A stretch of DNA of 64,000 nt from assembly GCA_029243025.1 (NCBI GenBank), contig JAQWSU010000021.1:1-64000 (forward strand), read 5' to 3'. Every line of letters begins with the position of its first letter. The stretch's first letter is position 1. This DNA comes from Pirellulaceae bacterium (GTDB lineage Bacteria > Planctomycetota > Planctomycetia > Pirellulales > Pirellulaceae). The notes beneath the pieces are model-generated. The model did no database searches and was not told the origin of the DNA. It saw nothing but the letters and a program-made list of their open reading frames with translations. Positions 1 to 8,600 of the stretch are shown here, in pieces. Made by a program: the position numbers and the translations under genes.

Positions 1-2
1 AC

Positions 3-383
3 ACATGGCGAGATCTCGACGAAGATTTCTTCCGGAAATGTCGATCCGAACTTGCCGGTCGCCAAGTTAAGACGAAGCCTGCAAAACCACGACCTCATCA
101 GAAACGGGCAATAAAAAACGCGGTTAAACATTTCAACAACCAAAAAGAAAAACGCGGCAAACTGATATCACCGTGTGGAACCGGAAAGAGTCTCACTGGG
201 TACTGGATCGCTAAGAAACTGAAGCCCAAGACGATCCTCATTGCAGTCCCAAGCCTGTACTTAGTCAAACAGTCGTTGCAAACTTGGGCTAAGGAGGCCG
301 CCGCCGACAACGTCCCAATGCGATGGATGTGTGTTTGCAGTGATAAGACTGTTGCATACGACTCAATCAACTCCGCATCATGA
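3..383 (+). pseudogene. Truncated superfamily II (DEAD/DEAH-like) helicase fragment, open at the left edge
   Basis: An open frame enters from the left edge (first full codon at position 3) and ends at TGA 381-383. It reads like the N-terminal ATPase part of a superfamily II helicase: a Q-motif-like stretch RPHQKRAIKNAVKHF, then Walker A PCGTGKS (about 174-194), then motif Ia-like ILIAVPSLYLVKQSLQTW. The frame stops about 60 codons after Walker A, before any DEAD/DEAH box or second RecA domain, so the product cannot be a working helicase. Related full-length proteins are common in phages and integrative elements (family knowledge). It converges with the minus-strand gene ending at 98, which overlaps it completely at its 3' end. 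I infer a deletion or rearrangement breakpoint near 350-385. Upstream length is unknown. Confidence 0.72.
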
Positions 384-571
384 ATCAAATCGTCTACGGT
401 TCTTTTCTCTTCTGCCGTTGCCAGAAGTCCTGCGGGCCTTGGTTTCGCTTCGTTGGATTCAGAGATAGCCACATCGATCAGCGAATTGAATTCCGCCACT
501 TGATCGGCTAGTTCGGGGTGAATGTGCCCAACAATCTTGAGGTTTTTAATGTCCACGGTTTGCTTCTCCAT
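98..571 (-). CDS. Small hypothetical protein, second gene of an HTH operon; C-terminal half probably not native
   Basis: A 157-residue frame whose ATG (571) lies 3 bases after the stop of the upstream HTH gene, so the two are probably co-transcribed and translationally coupled; no good ribosome binding site is visible. Residues 1 to about 65 look like a normal soluble, acidic, helical protein. From about residue 66 onward the frame is antisense to the helicase stump at 3-383 and becomes a hydrophobic, low-quality sequence ending in FWLLKCLTAFFIARF. This suggests that the original 3' end was lost and the frame now runs on into the inverted helicase fragment. Function is unknown; position suggests an accessory protein of the regulator. 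Confidence 0.45.
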   Translation of the reverse strand: MEKQTVDIKNLKIVGHIHPELADQVAEFNSLIDVAISESNEAKPRPAGLLATAEEKRTVDDLIHDAELIESYATVLSLQTHIHRIGTLSAAASLAQVCNDCLTKYRLGTAMRIVLGFSFLAIQYPVRLFPVPHGDISLPRFSFWLLKCLTAFFIARF

Positions 572-574
572 TAT

Positions 575-760
575 CTAAAGGTTAATTGTGATTCCGTACA
601 GTTCCATCGCTCGGGATAGCGTTCTACCTCCGACCTTTGATTGACCATGTCTGATCATGCAAATTAGAGAACGGCTGCAATCAAGCTCGCGTGCGAGGGC
701 GGCATGGGACCTGCTGTCGAGCCGGATCATGTCGGTGATCTTTTGTTTTAAACGTTCCAT
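575..760 (-). CDS. Small XRE-like helix-turn-helix DNA-binding protein
   Basis: A 61-residue basic protein consisting of little more than one helix-turn-helix: LKQKITDMIRLDSRSHAALARELDCSRSLICMIRHGQSKVGG, with the turn at about residues 21-36. The length and layout match minimal Cro/CI (XRE) repressors of phages and mobile elements. AGAGG sits a few bases before the ATG at 760. It is the first gene of a two-gene minus-strand unit with the frame at 98-571. Its upstream region carries four evenly spaced palindromes (838-942), so autoregulation or control of a divergent promoter is likely; that link is inference from position. The specific ligand or host function cannot be read from the sequence. 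Confidence 0.68.
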   Translation of the reverse strand: MERLKQKITDMIRLDSRSHAALARELDCSRSLICMIRHGQSKVGGRTLSRAMELYGITINL

Positions 761-837
761 TGGCTGCCTCTCTGTTTTCGGAAGTGCTTTCGTTTCATGC
801 AGTTATTACGCTAGCCACGATTAATGGTTTAGGAAAA

Positions 838-942
838 CATGACAATTTATTGTCACAAGTTAGATGTGACACGAGGTTGTCACAGCAGAGCGATTTGACA
901 TGGATGTGTCACCGTGAAATCATGTGACAGATTTCTGTTACA
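838..942. promoter_or_regulatory. Array of four regularly spaced palindromic operator-like sites, consensus TGTGACA-N6-TGTCACA
   Basis: Four 20-bp inverted repeats, each with 7-bp arms around a 6-bp spacer, occur at 838-857 (CATGACA/TGTCACA), 865-884 (TGTGACA/TGTCACA, perfect), 894-913 (TTTGACA/TGTCACC) and 923-942 (TGTGACA/TGTTACA). Start-to-start spacing is 27, 29 and 29 bp. The array begins 78 bp upstream of the start codon of the small HTH gene (760, minus strand), which makes that protein the obvious candidate ligand. The arms contain TGTGA/TCACA as in CRP sites, but the gap between them is 10 rather than 6, so CRP is unlikely. Spacing and symmetry also fit iterons of a replication origin, which I consider less likely. 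Confidence 0.7.
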
Positions 943-1321
943 ACGGCCAGAATGTCGTGCTTGGCGTGAAGAGATCTCACTTATAGAACCGGACTGTCGA
1001 CATATTCCCGGCCTTCAACGGCAGCAGCTTCCGTTTCGTTCGAAAAAAGATTGTTATAGGTACCCGGGGTGGGGGGGCCTGCTGCCGAGATCCGGGATTT
1101 CCATTGCCAGGAAGGGGCCTAGCTTGCGTCCTAAGAGCATCAACTTAGAGGTCCGAGTCAGAACACCTACCTTCTCAATCTGGACGAATTCGGGATCGAA
1201 GCCTTTGACACCTAAAATCCCTGAAAGCTTTGACCCAAGGTGCGAGGGAGCTCAAGGTGCGAGGGAGCTTACGGGTCCACGGGTGGGATTTTTTTAGCAT
1301 GCCAATCCTGCTGTGTGGTCG
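943..1321. other. Intergenic region without a convincing gene
   Basis: Between the operator array and the end of the solute-binding-protein gene. A plus-strand GTG-initiated frame (914-1297) exists, but it starts inside the operator array, is rich in R/P/G and resembles no protein I know. A G7 run lies at about 1071-1077 and a 17-bp tandem duplication at 1236-1269. Nothing else stands out. Confidence 0.5.
1236..1269. repeat. 17-bp perfect tandem duplication
   Basis: The unit CAAGGTGCGAGGGAGCT occurs twice back to back (1236-1252 and 1253-1269). It lies in non-coding sequence about 50 bp downstream of the solute-binding-protein gene. It looks like a recent slippage product. Confidence 0.85.
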
Positions 1322-2767
1322 TTATTCGATACCAATGTCCCTAAGGTAAGCTTTTCGCTGTTTTTCGAGCCCCAACTTATTCGTGATGTTTGACCATTCC
1401 GATGAGACTTGATCCAAAACTTCCTGAGCTTTCTGCTGTTGAGTGAGAGCCTGACGAATCGCTGTGTCGAGTGCCTCAATATACTGCCGTTGCCCAGGAA
1501 TGCGGGGCATCATCAGCCACTGGGGCCGACTCTGTTCAGTTCGTACGATTTCGGCATAATCGCTGGCAGATGCAGCAAGTTGGTTGTCGACCCACATCTT
1601 AGCATTGACCAATTGGGATTCCCGAAACAAGGTTGTGTGAAATCCTCGGGTCGAAATTCGTGGGCTTTGTTGTTTATCAGTGAGCCACAATAAAAACCGG
1701 GCAGAAAATTCGGAGTTGTTTCCGTAACGGGAAATGGCTCCTAGCCTTCCATCGACTGCCAAAAGAGGCACTTGCATTATGCCCGCTTCTCGCTGTTGCC
1801 ATGCTCCATCGCTCGGTTGGAATACATCGATCGCACCGGGTAAATTGCCAAGTCGCAGGGCAACGTTTTGCGGCGCGGCTTCGCGGCTGGCGGAAGGCCA
1901 TGCCAAGCCCATGGCAGCTTGGTTGTTCAAGAGAGATTTCACGACATCGTGAGGGGTTTGCTCGATCGCTGATTCTGGCATCGATGCGTAAGCGGCCGTT
2001 AGCTCTTGGAACGCACGCACAAAGGGTGGTGAGTTAATAAGTGGACGCATCGAAGCGAAATCAAAATGAGTTGAATACTGGCTGCGGTGTCGTGCATAGG
2101 CAGCCGATCGAGCCAGCAATGTTCTAGCAGCCCATCCCTTACCCAACGGTTCAACAGTGGCTGACTCGACTGTTTTTGCCGTTGAGTCGCTTTGAAGTTG
2201 TTCCTCGATTTGGTGAATGACTTGTTGGTATTCGGACCAGGTTTTTGGAACGGAAAGCTTCCATTTATCAAACAGATCCTTCCGATAGAAGAGCAGCAGT
2301 TGCGGAGAACCGAAACTAACCGCGTAGGTCTCGTCTCCCCAGCGGATTTCTTGCCGTCGAATCAGCGGGAGAATGTCATTCCAGTGATAATCTTTGGCGG
2401 CTGATGAATTTGGTTGTAAGACGGATTTGGGTAACGGACGGATCGCTCGTTGTTCGGCAAGCATTCCTAGCCAGGAGGTGGGAAAGATCAGCAGATCCGC
2501 CTGCTTGGCAGCATCGATCTGAAACTCTTCGACGGAGGTAAGGTTGACCTGAATCGGGTCTTGAGATTGAGCGTTCCATTCTCTCTGGATCGCTTCTGCT
2601 AATGGGGGGTCGTCAACGACAAGAATCCGTAATGGCTGGCGAACTGTCGGTGTTTCGTCCTTCGGAGTCTTGTCGGAAACAGAGGCCGGCTGACAGCCGG
2701 TCATCAGCAACATCCCGAATAGTTGAATCGCGACGAGGCAAGTTGAATATCCACCATCTGGCTTCAT
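1322..2767 (-). CDS. Lipoprotein, extracellular solute-binding protein family 1-like
   Basis: A 481-residue exported protein. The N-terminus has a hydrophobic stretch (about 9-23) and a lipobox LLMTGC, so Cys25 should be lipidated. The mature part has the layout of ABC-transporter family 1 solute-binding proteins: a beta-strand start LRILVVDDPPLAEAI, an early DLLIFPTSWLGMLAEQ segment, the conserved hinge-like KWKLSVPKTWSEYQQ region, and a late PRIPGQRQYIEALDTAIRQAL helix. Family members capture sugars or other small solutes for import. No permease or ATPase gene is adjacent, so the partner must be elsewhere or the protein has another role; the substrate is unknown. Single gene by context; the next gene upstream is prpC 80 bp away on the same strand. 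Confidence 0.75.
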   Translation of the reverse strand: MKPDGGYSTCLVAIQLFGMLLMTGCQPASVSDKTPKDETPTVRQPLRILVVDDPPLAEAIQREWNAQSQDPIQVNLTSVEEFQIDAAKQADLLIFPTSWLGMLAEQRAIRPLPKSVLQPNSSAAKDYHWNDILPLIRRQEIRWGDETYAVSFGSPQLLLFYRKDLFDKWKLSVPKTWSEYQQVIHQIEEQLQSDSTAKTVESATVEPLGKGWAARTLLARSAAYARHRSQYSTHFDFASMRPLINSPPFVRAFQELTAAYASMPESAIEQTPHDVVKSLLNNQAAMGLAWPSASREAAPQNVALRLGNLPGAIDVFQPSDGAWQQREAGIMQVPLLAVDGRLGAISRYGNNSEFSARFLLWLTDKQQSPRISTRGFHTTLFRESQLVNAKMWVDNQLAASASDYAEIVRTEQSRPQWLMMPRIPGQRQYIEALDTAIRQALTQQQKAQEVLDQVSSEWSNITNKLGLEKQRKAYLRDIGIE

Positions 2768-2846
2768 ATTGGCGTTTCGCTAAAGCAGAAAAGTATTGAT
2801 CGGGTGATTTGCCTGGAATGCTTGTCAGCGACCGAAGACGGAGACT

Positions 2847-3965
2847 TTAGCGGGATTCAATGGAAACCCATTCTCGAGCGGACGAGCCGTTGTAGCGTGA
2901 TCGTGGTCGAATGATGCGATTGTTTTCCAACTGTTCCATCACATGAGCACTCCAACCGACGACCCGACTGACAACGAACAAAGGCGTGTACAATTCCACC
3001 GGCAATCCCATGTAGAAATAGAGCCGAGCACTGGGCCAATCCAGGTTCGGGGGCAGCCCTTTTTCTGCAACAACGATTGTTTCTATGATTTCCGCCATTG
3101 CTTCCAATTGTTGATGTTCGGGCTCAACCGCAAGTTTCCCACACAAGCTTTTTAAGTACTTGGCTCGTGGGTCGCCCGTTTTGTAGACACGGTGTCCAAA
3201 TCCCATGATCCGTTGCTTGTCGGCAAGTGCTTGACGGACCCAGGCCTCGGCGCGATCCGGCGAACCGACTTCGGCAAGAACATCCAGTACCCGCTCGTTT
3301 GCTCCACCGTGCAGCGGTCCTTTCAACGCACCGATCGCTGCCGTGATTGACGAATGTAAGTCGGAGAGTGTTGATGCAACGACTCTCGCTGTGAACGTCG
3401 ATGCGTTGAATTCGTGTTCCGCGTAGAGAATGAGTGACACATCCATGGCGTGAACGTGATCTTCATGTGGCATCTGACCATGGAGCATCCAGAGCAGGTT
3501 GCCCGCTAGCGAAAGATCATTCTGGGGTGGTAAAGGCTGCAGCCCCTGCACCAAGCGGTAACGGGCGGCCATGATCACTGGGAGCCCTGCTAAGATTCTC
3601 GCACTTTTACGCAGATTGGCTTCGTGGCTGTTGTCGCCGATCTCATAATCCCAGTGGGCCAAGAGACTCGCTCCCGTCCGCATCACATCCATGAGGGATG
3701 CCGATTTGGGAATCCGACGCAGAACATCAAATATTTCGGGATCGATTTGAAGGTTGTGGGTTAGTTGTTGATGGAATGTCTTGAGTTGTGAGATCTTGGG
3801 GAGTTCGCCGTGCAGGATGAGATAGGCAACCTCTTCGAACATCGCCCGATCGGCAAGATCTTCGATTGAGTAACCTCGGTAATTCAGGCCGTCTGCAATG
3901 GAACTGATCGAGGTCTCACCCGCAATAACGCCTTCCAAACCGGGGTGGTACATGGCATCCGTCAT
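2847..3965 (-). CDS. prpC: Citrate synthase family enzyme, probable 2-methylcitrate synthase
   Basis: A 372-residue type II (short) citrate synthase. It starts with YHPGLEGVIAGETSIS, as short citrate/methylcitrate synthases do, and carries the catalytic-site signatures KGPLHGGANE (first His) and GFGHRVYKTGDPRAKYL (second His), plus a C-terminal PVELYTPLFVVSRVVGWSAH block. The family condenses oxaloacetate with acetyl-CoA or propionyl-CoA. Its start codon shares one base with the stop of the methylisocitrate lyase gene just upstream (TGATG), so the two are translationally coupled. This is the main reason for preferring methylcitrate synthase over citrate synthase. A bifunctional or housekeeping citrate synthase role is not excluded. 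No prpD or AcnD-like dehydratase is present nearby. Confidence 0.82.
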   Translation of the reverse strand: MTDAMYHPGLEGVIAGETSISSIADGLNYRGYSIEDLADRAMFEEVAYLILHGELPKISQLKTFHQQLTHNLQIDPEIFDVLRRIPKSASLMDVMRTGASLLAHWDYEIGDNSHEANLRKSARILAGLPVIMAARYRLVQGLQPLPPQNDLSLAGNLLWMLHGQMPHEDHVHAMDVSLILYAEHEFNASTFTARVVASTLSDLHSSITAAIGALKGPLHGGANERVLDVLAEVGSPDRAEAWVRQALADKQRIMGFGHRVYKTGDPRAKYLKSLCGKLAVEPEHQQLEAMAEIIETIVVAEKGLPPNLDWPSARLYFYMGLPVELYTPLFVVSRVVGWSAHVMEQLENNRIIRPRSRYNGSSAREWVSIESR

Positions 3966-4834
3966 CAGGCAGGGTCTCCAAATTGTGCTCGATCACGTTG
4001 TTCGTAATCGTCGTATTCCAATAAATCGTAGAGCTCCTGGCGAGTTTGCATCAGATCCAGTAGATCCTTTTGAGTGCCATCGGCCGCAAGGAGCCCCAGC
4101 GCGGCTTCCGATGCCTTCATCGCAACACGCAACAACGTGACGGGATAGAGGATTACCGCATAGCCGAGTTCGGCGAGTTCTTCGCAAGTTAACAACGGAC
4201 TCTTGCCAAATTCGGTCATGTTGGCGACTAAGGGAACCTCAATTGCTGCTGAAAAGGATGCAAATTCCTCTTCGTTCGCCAACGCTTCGGGAAAGATCCA
4301 GTCAGCACCAGCGTCGACATAACGTTGGGCTCGTGTCAACGCTTCCGCCAAGTCACTCACGCCACGAGCGTCCGTACGGGCGATAATCACTAAATTAGGA
4401 TCCGTCCTCGCAGTCGTTGCGGCCTTGATCTTCTGACACATTTCGTCCACCGATACCAGAGTCTTACCTGACAGGTGGCCGCACCGCTTGGGGAGTTGTT
4501 GGTCTTCGAGCTGGATTGCGGCCGCACCGGCCGCTTCCAACTCGATGATCGTGCGCCCAACGTTGATCGTATCACCAAATCCGGTGTCTGCGTCAACCAG
4601 CAAGGGAATGTTGACTCGCCGTGTAATTTGACTCGTCTGATTGACAAGTTCGGTGAGCGTAAAAAGTCCGACGTCCGGTAGTGCCAAGACGCTCGCAGAA
4701 AAAGCAGCCCCCGACAGATAGGCCGCTTCGAATCCAAACTGCTCAATCATTCTTGCCGTCAGCGCGTTGGCAGCGCCGGGGACCTGGATCGTGTCCGATT
4801 GAATCGCCTGACGCAGTTGTTGACCGGGTGTCAA
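3965..4834 (-). CDS. prpB: 2-methylisocitrate lyase
   Basis: A 289-residue protein of the isocitrate lyase/PEP mutase superfamily. Visible signatures are the N-terminal VPGAANALTARMIEQFGFEAAYLSG, the metal-site strand PLLVDADTGFG, the EDQQLPKRCGH motif with the catalytic Cys typical of PrpB, and IIARTDARG. The enzyme cleaves 2-methylisocitrate to pyruvate and succinate, the last step of the methylcitrate cycle for propionyl-CoA. The length fits PrpB (about 295). It is the promoter-proximal gene of a two-gene unit with the citrate-synthase-family gene, which overlaps its stop by one base. The bifunctional nuclease family gene lies 81 bp upstream on the same strand and may or may not be co-transcribed. 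Confidence 0.9.
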   Translation of the reverse strand: MTPGQQLRQAIQSDTIQVPGAANALTARMIEQFGFEAAYLSGAAFSASVLALPDVGLFTLTELVNQTSQITRRVNIPLLVDADTGFGDTINVGRTIIELEAAGAAAIQLEDQQLPKRCGHLSGKTLVSVDEMCQKIKAATTARTDPNLVIIARTDARGVSDLAEALTRAQRYVDAGADWIFPEALANEEEFASFSAAIEVPLVANMTEFGKSPLLTCEELAELGYAVILYPVTLLRVAMKASEAALGLLAADGTQKDLLDLMQTRQELYDLLEYDDYEQRDRAQFGDPA

Positions 4835-4915
4835 AGGGATTCCTTCGCAAGGTAGATAAGTGGAGTGTATCGGTGGAGCAGGAGGCTGGAGGGCAAACGC
4901 AGACTGAAAACGAAC

Positions 4916-5317
4916 CTATTCCATGGCTTCTTCCAGAACTTCTTCATCAACATAGATCGGCAGTGGCGGGTCACAGGTGACCGCAATTGCGATTGCGTCA
5001 GAAGGTCGGGAGTCGATCTCCGTTAACTCGCCATCTTGTCGAATACGAAGTTTGGCAAAATAGGTGTGGTCGCGCAGTTCGGTGATCACAACACTATCCA
5101 GTTCTGCTCCGAGTTGTTCCACGATGTTGACGACCAAATCGTGGGTCAATGGTCGGCTGGACTGGTAATCCTTGACGCGTCGATCAATACTCGTCGCTTC
5201 GAAGATGCCGATTAAAATTGGAAACTGTCGATCACCTTCGACCTCTCGAAGATAGATTACTTGTTGATCGTTGATCTCACTGATAATGATCCGCGACAAC
5301 TGCATTTGCACAGGCAT
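4916..5317 (-). CDS. Bifunctional nuclease (BFN/DUF151) family protein
   Basis: A 133-residue single-domain protein matching the BFN (DUF151) family: it starts MQLSRIIISEINDQQVIYLRE, has a central FPILIGIFEATSIDRR segment, then RPLTHDLVVNIVEQLGAELDSVVITELRDHTYFAKL, and the diagnostic IDSRPSDAIAIAV. Family members were described in plants as nucleases, and bacterial copies are often found near DNA or tRNA metabolism genes; the precise role in bacteria is uncertain. The ATG at 5317 is the only sensible start, since the conserved domain begins within five residues of it. It lies between valS and prpB on the same strand, 349 bp from valS. Confidence 0.85.
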   Translation of the reverse strand: MPVQMQLSRIIISEINDQQVIYLREVEGDRQFPILIGIFEATSIDRRVKDYQSSRPLTHDLVVNIVEQLGAELDSVVITELRDHTYFAKLRIRQDGELTEIDSRPSDAIAIAVTCDPPLPIYVDEEVLEEAME

Positions 5318-5666
5318 TGGTTGATTCCTTGATCATGCTGGTCTAGCTGACAGACCACCGCGATCGCCCCAGTCACTGGGTTCCGGACATCGGACGTAGA
5401 ATTGCTCTAATGATTGCCCTTATTCTATCTCAGTGGATTCAATGCGAAACAGGGCACTGGGCGATTGATTTGGCATCGAGCTAGAAAAGTAGCATTGGCC
5501 GAAGAGGGGCAGGATTCCGATTTGAGGAAGTCGGGCCGGGAGCTCCATTTTTACTGTCTTTTGACGCTTTTGGTCGTTCTACTGCGTCAGATCGACCATC
5601 GCGACGGCCGGGTTGATCGCTGTGGAAAATCAGCCCCGCTTGCAAGCATTTTGGAGAGTGGGGCAA
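5318..5666. other. Intergenic region valS / BFN gene
   Basis: About 350 bp downstream of valS and upstream of the BFN-family gene. It must contain the promoter of the latter unless that gene is co-transcribed with valS. I see no gene, hairpin with a U-tract, or repeat here. Confidence 0.4.
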
Positions 5667-8600
5667 CTAGGACGAACTGCGAAGCTTTTCCAGTGCTTCA
5701 CGAACAGATGCCAACTGCTGTTTGAGGGTTTCCAGCCCCTCCTGCTCACGTTGGACCACCTCCGCGGGGGCTCTTTGCACGAAACTTTCATTACTCAGTT
5801 TTTTCTCTTTGCCCGAAATCATGCCCAGCAGCTTACTTTCTTGTTTCGCGTTCCGTTCAATTTCAGCCTCTACATCGATGAAGTCCTTGAGATCGACGAA
5901 GACGTCCATCTCGTTGAGATCGACCTTGGCGTGGGTCTGCGGGATTTCTGCCTTTTCACCCCAGCCGGTGGCGTGGGCATTTGCCATTCGTTCAAAATAA
6001 CGTTCCATCGGCTGCAGCAGGCCATTATCTTCGGCTCCGCATCGCACAACAAATTCGACTTTATCTCGGGGGGGAATTCCCTGACGGCTGCGGATTTCTC
6101 GGATGGCCCCCAGAACTGCCTGGAATTTAGCGAATTGTCCCTCGAGCTGTTTGTCTTGGCGTGCCCTCTCGACCGTCGGCCAGGGCGCTACGACAACGTG
6201 TTCACATGCCAAAGTCGGTTCGGATAGTCCGCGGACGGGTGCCACTCGATTGAGCAATCCCCAGACTTCTTCGGTCAGGAATGGGATCATCGGATGAAGC
6301 AGTCTCAGGAGCGAGTCGAGTACGTATGCGATCACGCGTTGCGCTGTGGGCCGTGTCGCGGGGTCCTCGAAGCGAGGTTTGGCCATTTCGGCGTAAAAAC
6401 TACAGAATTCGTCCCAAGCGAAGTCGTAGAGCGTTCGGGCTGCGTCGGCATAGTGGTAGTGCTCGAGTCCTTCTGTTACCTGTTCGGTGACTGTGGCGAG
6501 GCGACTGAGGATCCAGCGATCTTCAAAGGCTAAATCACCATCACTCACCGGGGATGAGCCGTAACCATCAAGATTGATCAAGGTAAGGCGAGCAACATTC
6601 CAAAGTTTGTTGCAGAAGTTTCTCGCGAGTTCAAATCGCTCGCTCACGACGGCGCCGCGCAAGAGAACTTGATCCTCTTCCTTCCTTGCCCATTGGGTCG
6701 AAAACTCTTCTTGGCATTTTTTACATTGAACGCGCGGGAGCTCGCGATTCTTTTTGGTTTGATCCATCAGAGACTGGCAATGGGGGCATTCAAATTGTAC
6801 GGGCATACGGACATCCTGAGTGTCCGTGGTCAGGTAGGCGATGCCAAATCGCAAAGCATCGGCGCCGAATTTTTCGATAACGTCCAGCGGGTCAACACCA
6901 TTGCCTTTCGACTTCGACATGGTTTCGCCATATCCGTCGAGGATTTTGGGGTGAATAAAGACTTCGCGGAACGGAATCTCACCCATGTTATTCAGACCGG
7001 CCAATACCATCCGAGCCACCCAGAGCGTAATGATGTCACGACTGGTGATCAGCGTGCTGGTTGGATAGTAGTAATTCAGCTGCTCCGACGAAGTCGGCCA
7101 TCCCAATGTCGAATGGGGCCAGAGTGCCGAGCTAAACCAAGTGTCGAGCACATCGTCCTCTTTCGTGAGCCCAGAGGATTCTAGCTGTTGTTCAATTTCG
7201 GGTTCATCGGCGGCGACGCAGACAAGTAGCGACAGTTGATTCTCGGCGGCCCCGGGACCAATGATGGCGGTCAGCTTGCCTTCGTAATCGCTGGCGATGG
7301 CTTGGGACTCTTGGGTGATATCGACCGTTTCCAAAAAGTCGAATGACTGCTTTGCCCAAACATTGGCATCATTTTCGGCAGTAAACGACCAGATTGGAAT
7401 GCGATGGCCCCACCAGAGTTGTCGGCTGACGGGCCAGTCTCGCTTTTCGCTGAGCCAGTCGAGGTAGCCTTTACGATAGCGAGGTGGAAAAATCTGGACT
7501 CGATCGTCAGTGACCGCATCCATTGCCGACTGGGCCAATTGGTTCATTTTTACAAACCATTGGTCGGCCAAATAGGGTTCGATCGGTGTTTTGCTCCGAT
7601 CGGAGTGAGCGAGATCGATCTGACGATCTTCGATTTCACCAAGCAAGCCTAACTCGTCCAGATCGGCGATCACTCGCTTGCGAGCTTTCTGGATTTTGTC
7701 GCCTTGGTAGGGCCCTGCGTTGGAGTTCAAAGTTCCTTCAGGATTGAGGATGTTGATCATGGGCAAATCCGCTCGCTTGCCAACTTCGTAGTCGTTAGCA
7801 TCGTGAGCCGGCGTGATTTTCACGCAGCCACTCCCTAGATGAGGTTTGGCCCATTCATCGGTGATCAAGGGGATTTCTCGATTAACCAATGGCAACTGGA
7901 GCATACGTCCTGCGACTGCCATGTCTCGCAATTGGATCAGCTGCGGCAGCATCTCAACGCGCCGTTGTTGAACTTGTTCCAGCTCTGCCGCGATGCCTTC
8001 TTTATCTTTTCCCGGTGCCGTTAACAACCGTTCCTGGAGTTCTTTTTCCACCGCGTCCAGGGCGGCGGCTGGATCGGGATGAACGGCCACTGCAGTATCG
8101 CCCAACATTGTTTCCGGCCGTGTCGTGGCGATTGTTACGAATTCAGGTTCGCCGGGTTGCGGATTCAGAACCGGGTATTGGAAGTGCCAGAAATGTCCTT
8201 TGACCGTTTCATGGAATACTTCGTCGTCGCTGACGGCGGTCTGTAGAAACGTGTCCCAATTCACCAGTCGTTTGCCGCGATAGATGAGTCGTTTCTGGAA
8301 TAGGTCGAAAAATGTTTGTCGAACGGCACGAGCGCAAGTCTCGTCAAGCGTGAATCGTGTTCGCTGCCAATCACAGCTACACCCCATTTGCTTTAACTGA
8401 GATAGGATCCGAGTTTCGTAGGCGTCTTTCCATTGCCAGATTCGTTCCACCAGTTGCTTGCGACCCAGATCATGCCGCGTTTTTCCTTCTTCCTCGAACA
8501 GTCTTCTTTCCACCACCGCTTGCGTGGCAATGCCAGCGTGGTCGGTGCCTGGCATCCAGAGTGCGTTAAAACCTCGCATTCGTTTATAGCGGATCAAAAC

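Noticed and set aside
838-942. CRISPR-like array reading of the four palindromes
   Set aside because: Units are only 20 bp, the gaps of 7-9 bp are far too short for spacers, and no cas gene is near. CRP sites were also rejected because the arm spacing is wrong.
914-1297. A 127-codon plus-strand frame with GTG start
   Set aside because: It begins inside the operator array, has R/P/G-rich composition with no fold-like pattern, and covers a tandem repeat; I consider it a chance frame.
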